Shown here: positions 1 through 8,460 of the stretch, in pieces
Layout: every line of letters starts with the position of its first letter
How positions within the stretch are numbered: position 1 is the stretch's first letter
Assembly: GCA_018364635.1 (NCBI GenBank)
Contig: JAGZLR010000006.1
Span: forward strand, 6,799-70,798
Source: Clostridiales bacterium
GTDB taxonomy: Bacteria; Bacillota; Clostridia; Lachnospirales; Anaerotignaceae
Length of the DNA stretch: 64,000 nucleotides
Reading direction: 5' to 3'
The notes under the pieces: model-generated
Databases searched by the model: none
Told to the model about the DNA's origin: nothing
Seen by the model: the letters and a program-made list of their open reading frames with translations, nothing else
Program-made: the position numbers and the translations under genes

Positions 1-391
1 AATCTAGAGAAAAAGATTTTTGAGAACCACCAGTTGTACAAGTGATGATTTTACCATTATAATGGACATTTAAAAATAAGGCTGCTGCCTGAGGAGAAAT
101 TTGCTCTAACATATTTTTGTCGGCTGAAAACACAAGTTTAAAGTTTTTGGGCAGACGAGTCCCTTTGATTGTTTGAAAGACAAACGGTTTCATTTGAAGC
201 CATGTGCTGTATTCATGATTTAACAGTTCCTGTTCTGTCAGGGAAAAGTAGTCTTTTTGCAGGCGGCCGTCGATGTGAAAAGAGACAAACGTATTGATTT
301 CTGCACTTCGCAGTTCAAAAGAGTCAAAGATAGTCCCCTTAAATAATTGAAATGTAAAATTTTTTATGTTGACAATCTCGAAAGATTTCAT
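1..391 (-). CDS. DUF5721 family protein, 3' end cut by window edge
   Basis: Open frame on the minus strand running off the left edge; about 130 codons are visible from the ATG at 389-391. The N-terminus (MKSFEIVNIKNFTFQLF, later FHIDGRLQKDYFS) resembles the DUF5721 proteins found in Lachnospiraceae, whose function is unknown. No signal peptide or membrane segment is visible, so a cytosolic protein is expected. The ribosome binding site is weak (GGAG about 14 bases upstream), so the start rests mainly on family-like N-terminal sequence. It is divergent from the MBOAT gene and has its own good promoter. Family name from recognition only. Confidence 0.7.
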   Translation of the reverse strand, partial: MKSFEIVNIKNFTFQLFKGTIFDSFELRSAEINTFVSFHIDGRLQKDYFSLTEQELLNHEYSTWLQMKPFVFQTIKGTRLPKNFKLVFSADKNMLEQISPQAAALFLNVHYNGKIITCTTGGSQKSFSLD

Positions 392-423
392 AGTCGAATA
401 TTTTCTCCAGTGTTTTTCTTTTT

Positions 424-452
424 ATTGTACTATTAAAAAATATATTTTACAA
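424..452 (-). promoter_or_regulatory. Promoter of the DUF5721 gene
   Basis: On the minus strand TTGTAA (447-452) and TACAAT (424-429) are separated by 17 bases, a good sigma-A promoter, 30-odd bases upstream of the DUF5721 start. Confidence 0.7.
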
Positions 453-466
453 TGCACATTTAGATT

Positions 467-496
467 TTGTTTTTTGTAAATTTATGATACTATGAT
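467..496 (+). promoter_or_regulatory. Possible promoter of the MBOAT-SGNH operon
   Basis: TATGAT at 491-496 is a fair -10 box; the best -35 is a poor TTGTTT at 467-472 with 18-base spacing. It lies about 43 bases upstream of the MBOAT start. Confidence 0.4.
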
Positions 497-538
497 ATGG
501 ACCGATAACATAATAAGTGGAACTTGAGGAGATTACCG

Positions 539-2071
539 ATGCTTTTTAATTCCTTTACCTTTCTTGTTTTTTTCTTTGTTGTTACAATATTATATTTTTG
601 TTTTCCTCAGAAAAAGCGATGGATTTTATTATTGAGTGCCAGTTATATTTTTTATATGGCATGGAAGCCGGTTTTTATTGTTTTAATTGTATTTTCTACC
701 TTCATTAATTATTTTCTTTCGCTTCTGATCGATCAAGAAAAAGATCAGCGAAAGCGAAAGAGATATTTTATTTTAAGCCTTATCAGCAATTTTGGGTTAT
801 TGTTTTTATTTAAATATTCAGTATTTATTAATGAATCCTTTATGGAACTGTACAAGTATTTTGGAACGATCGTACTGCAGGCAGTTGGAAAGACCCCTCT
901 TGAGGCGACTGATATTGTTCAAAGAGTTTTAGGAAATTATCCTTTGAAGGATTTTGATATTATCTTGCCGATGGGTATTTCCTTTTACACGTTTCAAGCT
1001 GCAAGCTATACAATTGATGTGTATAAAAGAGAGTTAAAACCTGTCCGTCATTATGGTTATTTTTCGCTGTATATTACATTCTTTCCACAGCTTGTGGCAG
1101 GGCCGATTGAAAGAACTGCTAATCTTTTGCCTCAATTTTACAAAAAACATAAATTTAATGCAAAGCGGGCTCTCTATGGGCTAAAGATTATGCTTTTGGG
1201 CTACTTCAAAAAAATTGTGATTGCAGACAGGATTGCTGTGGCTGTCAATACAGTTTACAACCAGCCACAAGATTTTACAGGATTGTATTTTGCAGTGGCT
1301 TCTTTCTTATTTGCTTTTCAAATTTACTGTGATTTTAGCGGGTATTCTGATATTGCTGTAGGATGCGCCAAAATATTGGGATTTGATTTAATGAAAAATT
1401 TCAAAAGTCCATACCTTTCCGGCAGCATCCGTGAGTTCTGGAGACGGTGGCATATCTCTTTATCCAGTTGGTTGATGGATTATGTTTATATCCCTTTAGG
1501 TGGAAGCCGTACGTCTAAAGGAAGACATTATTTTAATCTTTTGGCAACATTTCTTGTCAGTGGACTGTGGCATGGAGCAAATTGGACGTTTGTGATCTGG
1601 GGTGGACTCCATGGCATCTATCAAATAGCAGGTCTTATAACAAGATCGTTTCGAGAACGATGGAAAAAATTTTGGGGAGGAGACAAAAATCCTCTACTAA
1701 TGATTGGCAGTATCATAGTTACATTTCTTTTGGTAGACTTTGCCTGGATCTTTTTTCGGGCGAATCGTGTGGAAGATGCGTTTTATATCATTCAGGCAAT
1801 GGCACAAGATTTTTTAGGCTGGAAAAACAGACAGTACATGTATGAAGTTTTGAATGGAATGGGCCTTAATTTATATGAATTTGCAGTGATTGGTATATCT
1901 ATTTTGATTCTTATGGGCTCAGAGATTCTCAGTAAAACAGAACAGGTATATGAATACTGGGAGAAAAAGCCGTATTTGTTTCGGCTGATATATTATGTGT
2001 TGATTGCTTCGATAGTGCTGACTGCGGGGGTTTATTATAATGCGGGAGAGTTCATTTATTTCCAATTTTAA
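539..2071 (+). CDS. MBOAT family membrane-bound O-acyltransferase (DltB/AlgI type)
   Basis: A polytopic membrane protein of 510 residues that should transfer an acyl group, typically acetyl, to an extracytoplasmic polymer. Many hydrophobic helices run through the whole length. The family signatures are visible: PQLVAGPIERT around residue 190, a DFSGYSDIAVG stretch near 270, the FWRRWHISLS segment near 300, and the catalytic-type SGLWHG with His near 345. The ATG at 539 has AGGAG at 527-531, seven bases away; a TTG 15 bases further upstream lacks a site. It overlaps the SGNH gene by 32 bases, and such MBOAT/SGNH pairs form two-part acylation machines in alginate and other exopolysaccharide systems. 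No polysaccharide synthase is adjacent, so the substrate is unknown. Confidence 0.88.
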   Translation: MLFNSFTFLVFFFVVTILYFCFPQKKRWILLLSASYIFYMAWKPVFIVLIVFSTFINYFLSLLIDQEKDQRKRKRYFILSLISNFGLLFLFKYSVFINESFMELYKYFGTIVLQAVGKTPLEATDIVQRVLGNYPLKDFDIILPMGISFYTFQAASYTIDVYKRELKPVRHYGYFSLYITFFPQLVAGPIERTANLLPQFYKKHKFNAKRALYGLKIMLLGYFKKIVIADRIAVAVNTVYNQPQDFTGLYFAVASFLFAFQIYCDFSGYSDIAVGCAKILGFDLMKNFKSPYLSGSIREFWRRWHISLSSWLMDYVYIPLGGSRTSKGRHYFNLLATFLVSGLWHGANWTFVIWGGLHGIYQIAGLITRSFRERWKKFWGGDKNPLLMIGSIIVTFLLVDFAWIFFRANRVEDAFYIIQAMAQDFLGWKNRQYMYEVLNGMGLNLYEFAVIGISILILMGSEILSKTEQVYEYWEKKPYLFRLIYYVLIASIVLTAGVYYNAGEFIYFQF

Positions 2072-3083
2072 AGTGCTGGTGAGATTGATTATATTTTTAT
2101 TGTGTGTAATCCCTATTTTTCTATTTATGGGAAGAATGTATCGCACAGCAGCAGATAAAAATGTTATTAATGCTTTTACAAAGGCTCGTTTTGATGAGTT
2201 TTATGCTTTGGAACCGAATAGCCTGGATATGATATTTGTTGGATCATCTCATTCCTACTGTACATTTGATCCTGATAACTTTGACCCATACTTAGGGATA
2301 AGTAGCTACCAAATGGGTACGCCTTTACAGCATCCTGACACCACATACTATGAATTGAAGAAAATTTTTGAGACACAATCGCCTAAAGTTGTCGTTATGG
2401 AGGTCTATTGGGATGTTTTGGATGATGACTTTGAGATGAAGCAAGCAAACTCCTTTTTTGAGGTTTTGCAGGACGATGTAATGGAAAAGGAATATATTCG
2501 TCATGTATTTCCTTTAGGAGAAAAAGTAAAATATAGATTATGGCCGATTAGATATCAGCAGGACTATTTTGCTTATCGATCTAAAGATTTGGCACAGTGG
2601 CTGGAAGATGGATTAGGGGTATGGCGCAAGAAAGAGGAAGTTGCTAATGGAGAGGAATATTACCGATCGAAAGGATACACCTATTGCGATATCGTTCTGT
2701 CTGAAAAGGAATACTACGAAACAAATCAATTCCGTGGATTGGATGGGAAGGACTGGAATTTTTCTCCAAAACAGGAAGATTGGATGGAAAAAATAGTTGA
2801 TCTTTGCCAAGAAAAGGGAAGCAGGCTGATTTTTGTAACAGCACCAATCGCGAATGTGTCTATGGAATACATAAATAACTATGAGATTATCCACGAGAAT
2901 GTATCTGATTTCGCTCAAAGAAATCAAGTACCATATATTGATTATAATCTAATAAATCAAGAGGAAAATTTACTAGAGAATAAAAATTTTCGGGATGATG
3001 CTCATTTAAATGACAGTGGAGTCAAAATTGTGGATCAACATTTTCTTCAATATCTCATAGAGAATAATATTTTTTCTCAATAA
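2040..3083 (+). CDS. SGNH-type acyl-transfer partner of the MBOAT protein
   Basis: 347 residues with one N-terminal membrane anchor (about residues 11-31) and an extracytoplasmic SGNH/GDSL-like domain. The nucleophile block is VGSSHS near residues 67-72, and the Asp-x-x-His block is D319-DA-H322 in RDDAHLNDSG. This matches the AlgX/AlgJ/DltD-like proteins that take the acyl group exported by an MBOAT partner and place it on the polymer. The start ATG lies inside the MBOAT gene, indicating translational coupling. The two genes form a bicistronic unit with no further biosynthetic genes, so the acceptor cannot be named. Both active-site blocks are present, so the protein is likely functional. 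Confidence 0.8.
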   Translation: MRESSFISNFKVLVRLIIFLLCVIPIFLFMGRMYRTAADKNVINAFTKARFDEFYALEPNSLDMIFVGSSHSYCTFDPDNFDPYLGISSYQMGTPLQHPDTTYYELKKIFETQSPKVVVMEVYWDVLDDDFEMKQANSFFEVLQDDVMEKEYIRHVFPLGEKVKYRLWPIRYQQDYFAYRSKDLAQWLEDGLGVWRKKEEVANGEEYYRSKGYTYCDIVLSEKEYYETNQFRGLDGKDWNFSPKQEDWMEKIVDLCQEKGSRLIFVTAPIANVSMEYINNYEIIHENVSDFAQRNQVPYIDYNLINQEENLLENKNFRDDAHLNDSGVKIVDQHFLQYLIENNIFSQ

Positions 3084-3110
3084 ATTTAGAAAACCTACAT
3101 TGAAGGTTTG

Positions 3111-3139
3111 TTGACGCAAAAAAAGAAATAGTGTATTAT
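3111..3139 (+). promoter_or_regulatory. Promoter of glnS
   Basis: TTGACG (3111-3116), 17 bases, TATTAT (3134-3139): a near-consensus sigma-A promoter about 70 bases upstream of the glnS start. Confidence 0.8.
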
Positions 3140-3211
3140 TTTATTAAAATTTTTTAACAATATATGTAAGAGAATACTGTCATAGAATATTGATGTTGGG
3201 AGGAGTTTTTG

Positions 3212-4897
3212 ATGGCAGATGAAATATTAAATAATACGGAAGAAAAAGGGCTAGGCACTACAGGAAACTTTATCCATAGTTATATTCAGGAAGATTTAAA
3301 AGGCGAATTAAATAAACTCCACACCCGTTTTCCTCCAGAACCAAATGGTTATCTTCACATTGGTCATGCAAAATCTATCTGTTTAAACTTTGGTTTGGCT
3401 CAGATGTATGGAGGTAAATGTAATCTGAGATTTGATGATACAAATCCATCTAAAGAAGATACAGAGTATGTAGAATCTATTAAAGAAGATGTCAAATGGC
3501 TGGGATTTGACTGGGAAGATAGATTATTCTACGCTTCCTCTTATTTTGATACATTTTATGAAATAGCACTGAAATTGATTAAAGAGGGCAAAGCATTTGT
3601 TTGTGACTTAAATGCAGAAGAAATGCGTCAATATAGAGGTACATTAAGTACACCTGGAACAAATAGCCCATATCGTGACAGAAGTGTAGAAGAAAACCTA
3701 GATTTATTTACTAGAATGAAAAATGGTGAGTTTCCTGACGGAGCCAGGACTCTGAGGGCTAAGATAGATATGTCCTCTCCAAACATCAATATGCGAGATC
3801 CTGTACTTTACAGAATCGCTCATGCTTCTCACCAGGAAACAGGGGATCAGTGGTGTATTTATCCGATGTATGATTTTGCCCATCCTTTGGAAGACGCTAT
3901 AGAAGGGATTACCCATTCTATATGCACAATGGAATTTGAGGATCATCGTCCGCTTTATGATTGGGTGGTGGAAAATTCAGGACTGTTAGCTAAACCTCGC
4001 CAGATTGAGTTTGCAAGACTTGGACTTACAAACACTGTAATGAGTAAAAGAAAGCTGCGAGCACTTGTAGAAGATGGTCTTGTAGATGGTTGGGATGACC
4101 CACGTATGCCAACGATTAGTGGTTTGAGACGACGTGGCTTTACGCCAGAATCAATTCGCGATTTTTGTGAACGAATTGGAGTCAGCAAGGCAAACAGCAG
4201 AGTGGATAGTTCTCTTTTAGATTACTGTATTCGTGAAGATTTAAAGGCAAAAACAAAAGTTGTAATGGCGATTCTTCATCCATTAAAAGTTGTAATTACA
4301 AACTACCCTGAAGGGCAAAGTGAGCTTTGCGAGGTGGACAATAATCCTGAAAACGAGGGTATGGGAAAACGTCAAATCACGTTTTCGAGAGAAATCTATA
4401 TTGAAAAAGAAGATTTTATGGAGGAACCAGTAAAGAAGTTTTTCCGTTTAGCCCCTGGAAAAGAAGTACGTCTCAAAGGTGCATATTTTATTACTTGTAC
4501 AGATGTAATTAAAGATGCTAATGGAGAAATTATAGAAGTGCATTGTACCTACGATCCGGCGACAAAAAGTGGTTCGGGGTTTGAAGGAAGAAAGGTCAAG
4601 GGAACATTGCATTGGGTAGACGCTCAAAATGCAGTACAGGCAGAAGTACGGTTATATGATTATATGATGTTAGATAATCCAGAGGATCCTGCCAGCGATA
4701 TGATTATGAATCCTAATTCTTTGGAGGTTTTAAAAGGCTGTATGTTGGAAGCCTCTCTAAAAACTGCAATGCAAGGAGAACGGTTCCAGTTTATGCGAAA
4801 TGGGTATTTTGTTGTGGATACAAAGGATTCCCAAGAGAATTCTTTAGTGTTTAACCGCATTGTTTCGTTGAAAAGTTCTTTTAAACCAGGAAAGTAA
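3212..4897 (+). CDS. glnS: Glutaminyl-tRNA synthetase
   Basis: Class I synthetase charging tRNA-Gln with glutamine in the cytosol. The HIGH-type motif PPEPNGYLHIGH occupies residues 41-52 and the KMSKS-type motif VMSKR is near 276-280. The DDTNP and DWVVENSG-type segments are typical of GlnRS rather than GluRS. The 561-residue length fits a bacterial GlnRS without the YqeY extension found in some relatives; yqeY is a separate gene at 28759. The ATG at 3212 is preceded by GGGAGGAG (3198-3205). Clostridia often use the GatCAB transamidation route, so direct charging here is a lineage feature. Single-gene unit with its own promoter and terminator. Confidence 0.97.
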   Translation: MADEILNNTEEKGLGTTGNFIHSYIQEDLKGELNKLHTRFPPEPNGYLHIGHAKSICLNFGLAQMYGGKCNLRFDDTNPSKEDTEYVESIKEDVKWLGFDWEDRLFYASSYFDTFYEIALKLIKEGKAFVCDLNAEEMRQYRGTLSTPGTNSPYRDRSVEENLDLFTRMKNGEFPDGARTLRAKIDMSSPNINMRDPVLYRIAHASHQETGDQWCIYPMYDFAHPLEDAIEGITHSICTMEFEDHRPLYDWVVENSGLLAKPRQIEFARLGLTNTVMSKRKLRALVEDGLVDGWDDPRMPTISGLRRRGFTPESIRDFCERIGVSKANSRVDSSLLDYCIREDLKAKTKVVMAILHPLKVVITNYPEGQSELCEVDNNPENEGMGKRQITFSREIYIEKEDFMEEPVKKFFRLAPGKEVRLKGAYFITCTDVIKDANGEIIEVHCTYDPATKSGSGFEGRKVKGTLHWVDAQNAVQAEVRLYDYMMLDNPEDPASDMIMNPNSLEVLKGCMLEASLKTAMQGERFQFMRNGYFVVDTKDSQENSLVFNRIVSLKSSFKPGK

Positions 4898-4902
4898 GTA
4901 TA

Positions 4903-4926
4903 GGCAGCTGAGAAGCTGCCTTTTTT
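4903..4926 (+). terminator. Intrinsic terminator after glnS
   Basis: Perfect 7-bp stem GGCAGCT/AGCTGCC with a GAGA tetraloop, followed directly by six T. Confidence 0.95.
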
Positions 4927-4957
4927 ATGAGACAGATTGACTCAAAGAGTGTCTCAT
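4927..4957. repeat. Inverted repeat upstream of the alcohol dehydrogenase gene
   Basis: ATGAGACA (4927-4934) and TGTCTCAT (4950-4957) form a perfect 8-bp inverted repeat with a 15-base spacer. It is not followed by a T run, so it is more likely an operator or a chance structure than a terminator. Confidence 0.4.
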
Positions 4958-5077
4958 GAGGCGATTATGTGACATTGTGGTCATCATATCTAAAATAAAA
5001 TCCCTAAATTCTGCGGTTTCTTTTTGGCACGTTTTTTGCTGATATGATACAATGGATTTTATGAAGGAGGAATGAAC

Positions 5078-6118
5078 ATGAAAGCACTTGTAAAATACGA
5101 GAAAGGTCCTGGAAACTTAGAACTAAGAGAAGTGCCAAAGCCAACGCCAACAGTGGGACAAGTTTTAATTAAAGTAAAGTATGCTGGTATTTGTGGTACT
5201 GATATGCATATTTATAAGGATGATGGAGGATATAAATTTAATCCGCCTGTTATTTTGGGCCATGAGTTAAGTGGTATGATTGAGTCTGTAGGAGAAGGTG
5301 TAGATAATAGCTTGATTGGCAAGCCTGTAATTAGCGAGACTTTTTTCAGTACTTGCGGTACTTGCTTCCATTGCCGCAGTGGCCATAGAAATCGTTGTGA
5401 CGATAGAGTTTCTATTGGCAGTGGTACAGATGGTGCAATGGCCGAATATGTTGTAGTGCCACAAAACTGTGTACATATCCTGCCAGAAAGTATTTCGTTA
5501 AAAGAAGCATCTTTGGCAGAACCGTTTACTTGCGTATTAAAAGCTGTCTATGAGTACAATCAATTGAAAGCAAGCGATACTGTAGTTATTACAGGCCCTG
5601 GTCCAATTGGATTATTAGTGCTTCAGCTGGTAAAGGCGATTGGTTGTAAGGTTATGATTTTAGGAATTACAAAAGATAAAGATAAACTGGATTTAGCAAA
5701 AGAATTAGGGGCTGACTATGTTGCCTATTCTAACGATAATGATGAGGCAATGAAGGAAATAACAAAAGCATTTGGAGATCTGGGCGCAGATTATGTATTT
5801 GAATGTGCGGGTGTTGAGCCAGCGGTAAATTTGTGTCTGAGAGCAGTAAGAAAAGGCGGAAGCTATACACAGGTTGCGTTGTTTGGCAGAAAGCAAAATA
5901 TAGACTTCAACTTAGTTGTAATGAAAGAGATTGAAGTGCGTGGTTCTTTCTCTCAAAATTCTATTTGGTGGGACAAGGCAATCCATGTAATGGAGGAACA
6001 AAATATCGATTTTGACCGAATGATTACAGGCGTCTATCCACTGGAGCAGTGGCAGGAGGCACTTGATGTGGCAATATCAGGAAAAGGATTAAAAGTTATT
6101 TTTGATTTAGAAGCGTAA
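5078..6118 (+). CDS. Zinc-dependent alcohol/polyol dehydrogenase (MDR family)
   Basis: Medium-chain dehydrogenase of 346 residues, probably NAD-dependent oxidation of a polyol, amino alcohol or 2,3-butanediol-like substrate. Catalytic zinc ligands are Cys39 in GICGTDMH and His62-Glu63 in GHELSG; the structural zinc site has Cys93, Cys96, Cys99 and Cys107. The Rossmann motif appears as GPGPIGLL near 170. The ATG at 5078 is chosen over the one at 5072 because AAGGAGG (5064-5070) is seven bases from it but only one from the other. It is monocistronic, between two terminators. Sequence reading cannot separate threonine, sorbitol or butanediol dehydrogenase activity. Confidence 0.85.
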   Translation: MKALVKYEKGPGNLELREVPKPTPTVGQVLIKVKYAGICGTDMHIYKDDGGYKFNPPVILGHELSGMIESVGEGVDNSLIGKPVISETFFSTCGTCFHCRSGHRNRCDDRVSIGSGTDGAMAEYVVVPQNCVHILPESISLKEASLAEPFTCVLKAVYEYNQLKASDTVVITGPGPIGLLVLQLVKAIGCKVMILGITKDKDKLDLAKELGADYVAYSNDNDEAMKEITKAFGDLGADYVFECAGVEPAVNLCLRAVRKGGSYTQVALFGRKQNIDFNLVVMKEIEVRGSFSQNSIWWDKAIHVMEEQNIDFDRMITGVYPLEQWQEALDVAISGKGLKVIFDLEA

Positions 6119-6129
6119 GGAACAATAAA

Positions 6130-6167
6130 ATGGGTCTGTTTAAGAAAATAGTACAGGTCCATTTTTT
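6130..6167 (+). terminator. Intrinsic terminator after the dehydrogenase
   Basis: A 10-bp stem (6130-6139 with 6153-6162, two G-T pairs) leading into a T run. Confidence 0.85.
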
Positions 6168-6217
6168 ATTTAAGAAAAAGTGTTTGACAGAAACTAAGTT
6201 TTTCTTTCATTCTTTTA

Positions 6218-6246
6218 TTGCAAAGATAAGATTTCTATGCTATAAT
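6218..6246 (+). promoter_or_regulatory. Promoter of rpmE
   Basis: TTGCAA (6218-6223), 17 bases, TATAAT (6241-6246). The leader to the rpmE start is about 55 bases. Confidence 0.85.
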
Positions 6247-6307
6247 ACATCCGTTGTCTTTAAATAACATGGATTATTGATCAACAGTTTTGAAAGAGGT
6301 GAAAATC

Positions 6308-6514
6308 ATGAGAGAGGGAATCCATCCAGAGTACCATCAGGTAACTGTAAAATGTAACTGTGGAAATGAGTTTGTTACTGGTTCCACAAAAGAGGAAATC
6401 AGAGTTGAAACTTGTTCAAAATGCCATCCATTTTACACAGGTAGCCAGAAGAATATGAATGAAGCTGGCGGTCGTGTTGAAAAATTCAACAAGAAATATG
6501 GCAGAAACAAATAA
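6308..6514 (+). CDS. rpmE: 50S ribosomal protein L31 (zinc-binding form)
   Basis: 68-residue bL31 protein of the large ribosomal subunit. It is the zinc-containing form, shown by CNCG near residue 18 and CSKCHPFYTG near residue 38. The start is the ATG at 6308 preceded by AAAGAGGTG; an upstream in-frame TTG has no ribosome binding site. It carries its own strong promoter and terminator, and heads the same-direction series DUF1385, prmC, prfA. rpmE next to prfA/prmC is a common arrangement in Firmicutes. Confidence 0.95.
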   Translation: MREGIHPEYHQVTVKCNCGNEFVTGSTKEEIRVETCSKCHPFYTGSQKNMNEAGGRVEKFNKKYGRNK

Positions 6515-6529
6515 TGATAAAAATCAAAG

Positions 6530-6559
6530 GGGCTGGAGTCATATTCCAGTCCTTTTTTT
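6530..6559 (+). terminator. Intrinsic terminator after rpmE
   Basis: GGGCTGGA (6530-6537) pairs with TCCAGTCC (6545-6552), followed by seven T. Confidence 0.9.
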
Positions 6560-6598
6560 GTACAAGAAGCAGTTTTTCTTTTTATCTTGGGACTTTTG

Positions 6599-6607
6599 TG
6601 CTATAAT
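6599..6607 (+). promoter_or_regulatory. Extended -10 promoter of the DUF1385-prmC-prfA unit
   Basis: TGCTATAAT at 6599-6607 is an extended -10 element; only a poor T-rich -35 region precedes it. Confidence 0.6.
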
Positions 6608-6653
6608 AAAGATTCAAGCTAATTGGCAGAGTTGAAAGGTGGCTTTGATATAG

Positions 6654-7589
6654 ATGGCAGAGAAAGAATATGTGAAATCAAAAGGAATTGGTGGACAGGC
6701 TGTGATTGAAGGCGTTATGATGCGAGGAAAAGGCATGTACGCTTTGGCTGTTCGGACACCGGATCACCAAGTGGTAGTGGAAAAAACAAAAATTACTGGA
6801 ATCGGTCTGAGAAAAGGGATTTTTCGTTATCCTGTTTTTCGTGGAATGGCTGCATTTGTAGATTCTCTTATTATTGGAACAAAAACACTGATGAGGAGTG
6901 CTGAACTTGCTGGGGAAGGTTTAGAAGAAGAAGGAGAACCTTCAAAGTTTGAAAAGTGGATTACCAAACTTTTTGGTGATAAAACGATGGATGTTTTGAT
7001 TTATTTTAGTGTCGGATTATCTCTTGTTATGGCTATTGCCCTTTTCTTTTTGCTTCCGGTTGTCATTGGAAGTTTCTTCAAAAATATACTTCCTGGAACA
7101 TGGGCGCTTTCCATTGTAGAAGGCTTGGTGAGAATTGCAATTTTTATTGGCTATCTTGTTTTAATTTCTCATATGAAAGATATTCAGCGAGTATATCAGT
7201 ATCATGGAGCAGAGCATAAGACAATTAATTGTTTTGAGCATAATGAAGAATTGACGGTTGAGAATGTAAAAAAGTATACTAGACTTCATAAACGATGTGG
7301 CACTAGTTTTCTTCTCATTGTTATGATAATCAGTATGGTGGTTTTCTTTTTTATCAGAACAGACACCATCCTTCTGCGTCTTATTAGCCGTATTGTGCTT
7401 GTTCCAGTTGTGGCGGGACTTTCTTTTGAAGTAATTCGTTGGGCGGGTTCTAGTCAATCCAGTTTGGTAAATTTTGTAAGTTATCCTGGACTTTGTCTGC
7501 AAAAAATTACAACAGCAGAACCAGATGACTCTCAAATAGAGACTGCCATTGCAGCATTGAAAGGGGTACTTGAGGATGAACCTGAATGA
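6654..7589 (+). CDS. DUF1385 membrane protein (YqhQ-like)
   Basis: 311-residue DUF1385 protein. The conserved N-terminus GGQAVIEGVMMRG (about residues 13-25) is diagnostic, followed by several membrane helices (about 115-185 and 213-250) and the conserved YHGAEHKTINCFEHN segment near 183. The biochemical role is not established. The family often lies beside rpmE, prmC and prfA, as here. Its end overlaps the prmC start by 14 bases, so the two are co-translated. The ATG at 6654 has GAAAGGTGG upstream. Confidence 0.88.
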   Translation: MAEKEYVKSKGIGGQAVIEGVMMRGKGMYALAVRTPDHQVVVEKTKITGIGLRKGIFRYPVFRGMAAFVDSLIIGTKTLMRSAELAGEGLEEEGEPSKFEKWITKLFGDKTMDVLIYFSVGLSLVMAIALFFLLPVVIGSFFKNILPGTWALSIVEGLVRIAIFIGYLVLISHMKDIQRVYQYHGAEHKTINCFEHNEELTVENVKKYTRLHKRCGTSFLLIVMIISMVVFFFIRTDTILLRLISRIVLVPVVAGLSFEVIRWAGSSQSSLVNFVSYPGLCLQKITTAEPDDSQIETAIAALKGVLEDEPE

Positions 7590-8445
7590 GCGGTCTGTTT
7601 CTAATGTTTTAGGAGAGGCGAAAAGATATTTAAAAGAACATCAAGTGGAAGAGTACGAATTAGATGCAGAATTGCTGTTTATGGATTGTTTTGCAATGAA
7701 CAGAGTGCAGATATTTACAAAACAAGATACCACTTTAGGAGAGAAAGAGATTAAAAGATTTGAATGCTTTTTAGAGGAACGGGGTGCGGGAAAACCGGTT
7801 CAGTATATTTTGGGGCATTGTGAATTTATGGGCTTGGAATTTATGGTAAATAAAAATGTTTTGATTCCACGACAGGATACAGAGGTTTTGGTTGAAGTGG
7901 TATGTAACTATATGGTTAAGAATAAGGCTTTAACTTTCATTGATGTCGGTACAGGAAGCGGGTGCATTCCGATTAGTGTGTTAAAGTTATGCCAAGAAAA
8001 AGAAATGAAGGCAGTAGGTCTCGATATTAGCCAACAAGCTCTAGAAGTAGCCAAAGCAAATGCAAAAAAAAATTATGTGGAAAATCAAGTGGAATTTATA
8101 AAAAGTGATGTGTTTTCTGGTCTCAGAAAATTTTTATACCAGGCAGATGTTATTGTATCCAATCCTCCTTATATCAGAAAGGATACGATAGGGACACTGA
8201 TGAGAGAAGTAAAAGATTATGAACCATGGATGGCCTTGGATGGCGGAGAAGATGGATTATTTTTTTATGAGAAAATATGTTGTGAAAGCAGACAGTATCT
8301 GAAGTGTGGAGGGGCGCTTTTTTTTGAAATTGGTTATGACCAAAAAGAGGACGTCATGAATTTGATGAAAAAAAATGGATTCAAACAAATCCAGTGTCAA
8401 AAGGATTATGCTGGGCTGGATCGTGTTGTATGGGGAATAAAGTAA
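7576..8445 (+). CDS. prmC: Release factor glutamine methyltransferase
   Basis: 289-residue SAM-dependent enzyme that methylates the Gln of the GGQ motif of release factors; its substrate RF1 is the next gene. SAM binding is shown by DVGTGSGCIPIS (about 123-134), and the catalytic NPPY motif is at 196-199. The N-terminal helical domain seen in HemK/PrmC is present. The ATG at 7576 is preferred to the TTG six bases upstream because AAGGGG (7560-7566) lies nine bases before it. Tight operon with prfA (15-base gap). Confidence 0.95.
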   Translation: MNLNERSVSNVLGEAKRYLKEHQVEEYELDAELLFMDCFAMNRVQIFTKQDTTLGEKEIKRFECFLEERGAGKPVQYILGHCEFMGLEFMVNKNVLIPRQDTEVLVEVVCNYMVKNKALTFIDVGTGSGCIPISVLKLCQEKEMKAVGLDISQQALEVAKANAKKNYVENQVEFIKSDVFSGLRKFLYQADVIVSNPPYIRKDTIGTLMREVKDYEPWMALDGGEDGLFFYEKICCESRQYLKCGGALFFEIGYDQKEDVMNLMKKNGFKQIQCQKDYAGLDRVVWGIK

Positions 8446-8460
8446 GAAGGGTAGAGAAAA

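Noticed and set aside
3212..4897. Possible GlnRS-YqeY fusion
   Set aside because: The protein ends at normal GlnRS length and yqeY is a separate gene near 28.8 kb.
4973..4986. TGAC-6-GTCA repeat resembling a CRP/FNR-type half-site pair
   Set aside because: Arms of only four bases; not distinguishable from chance.
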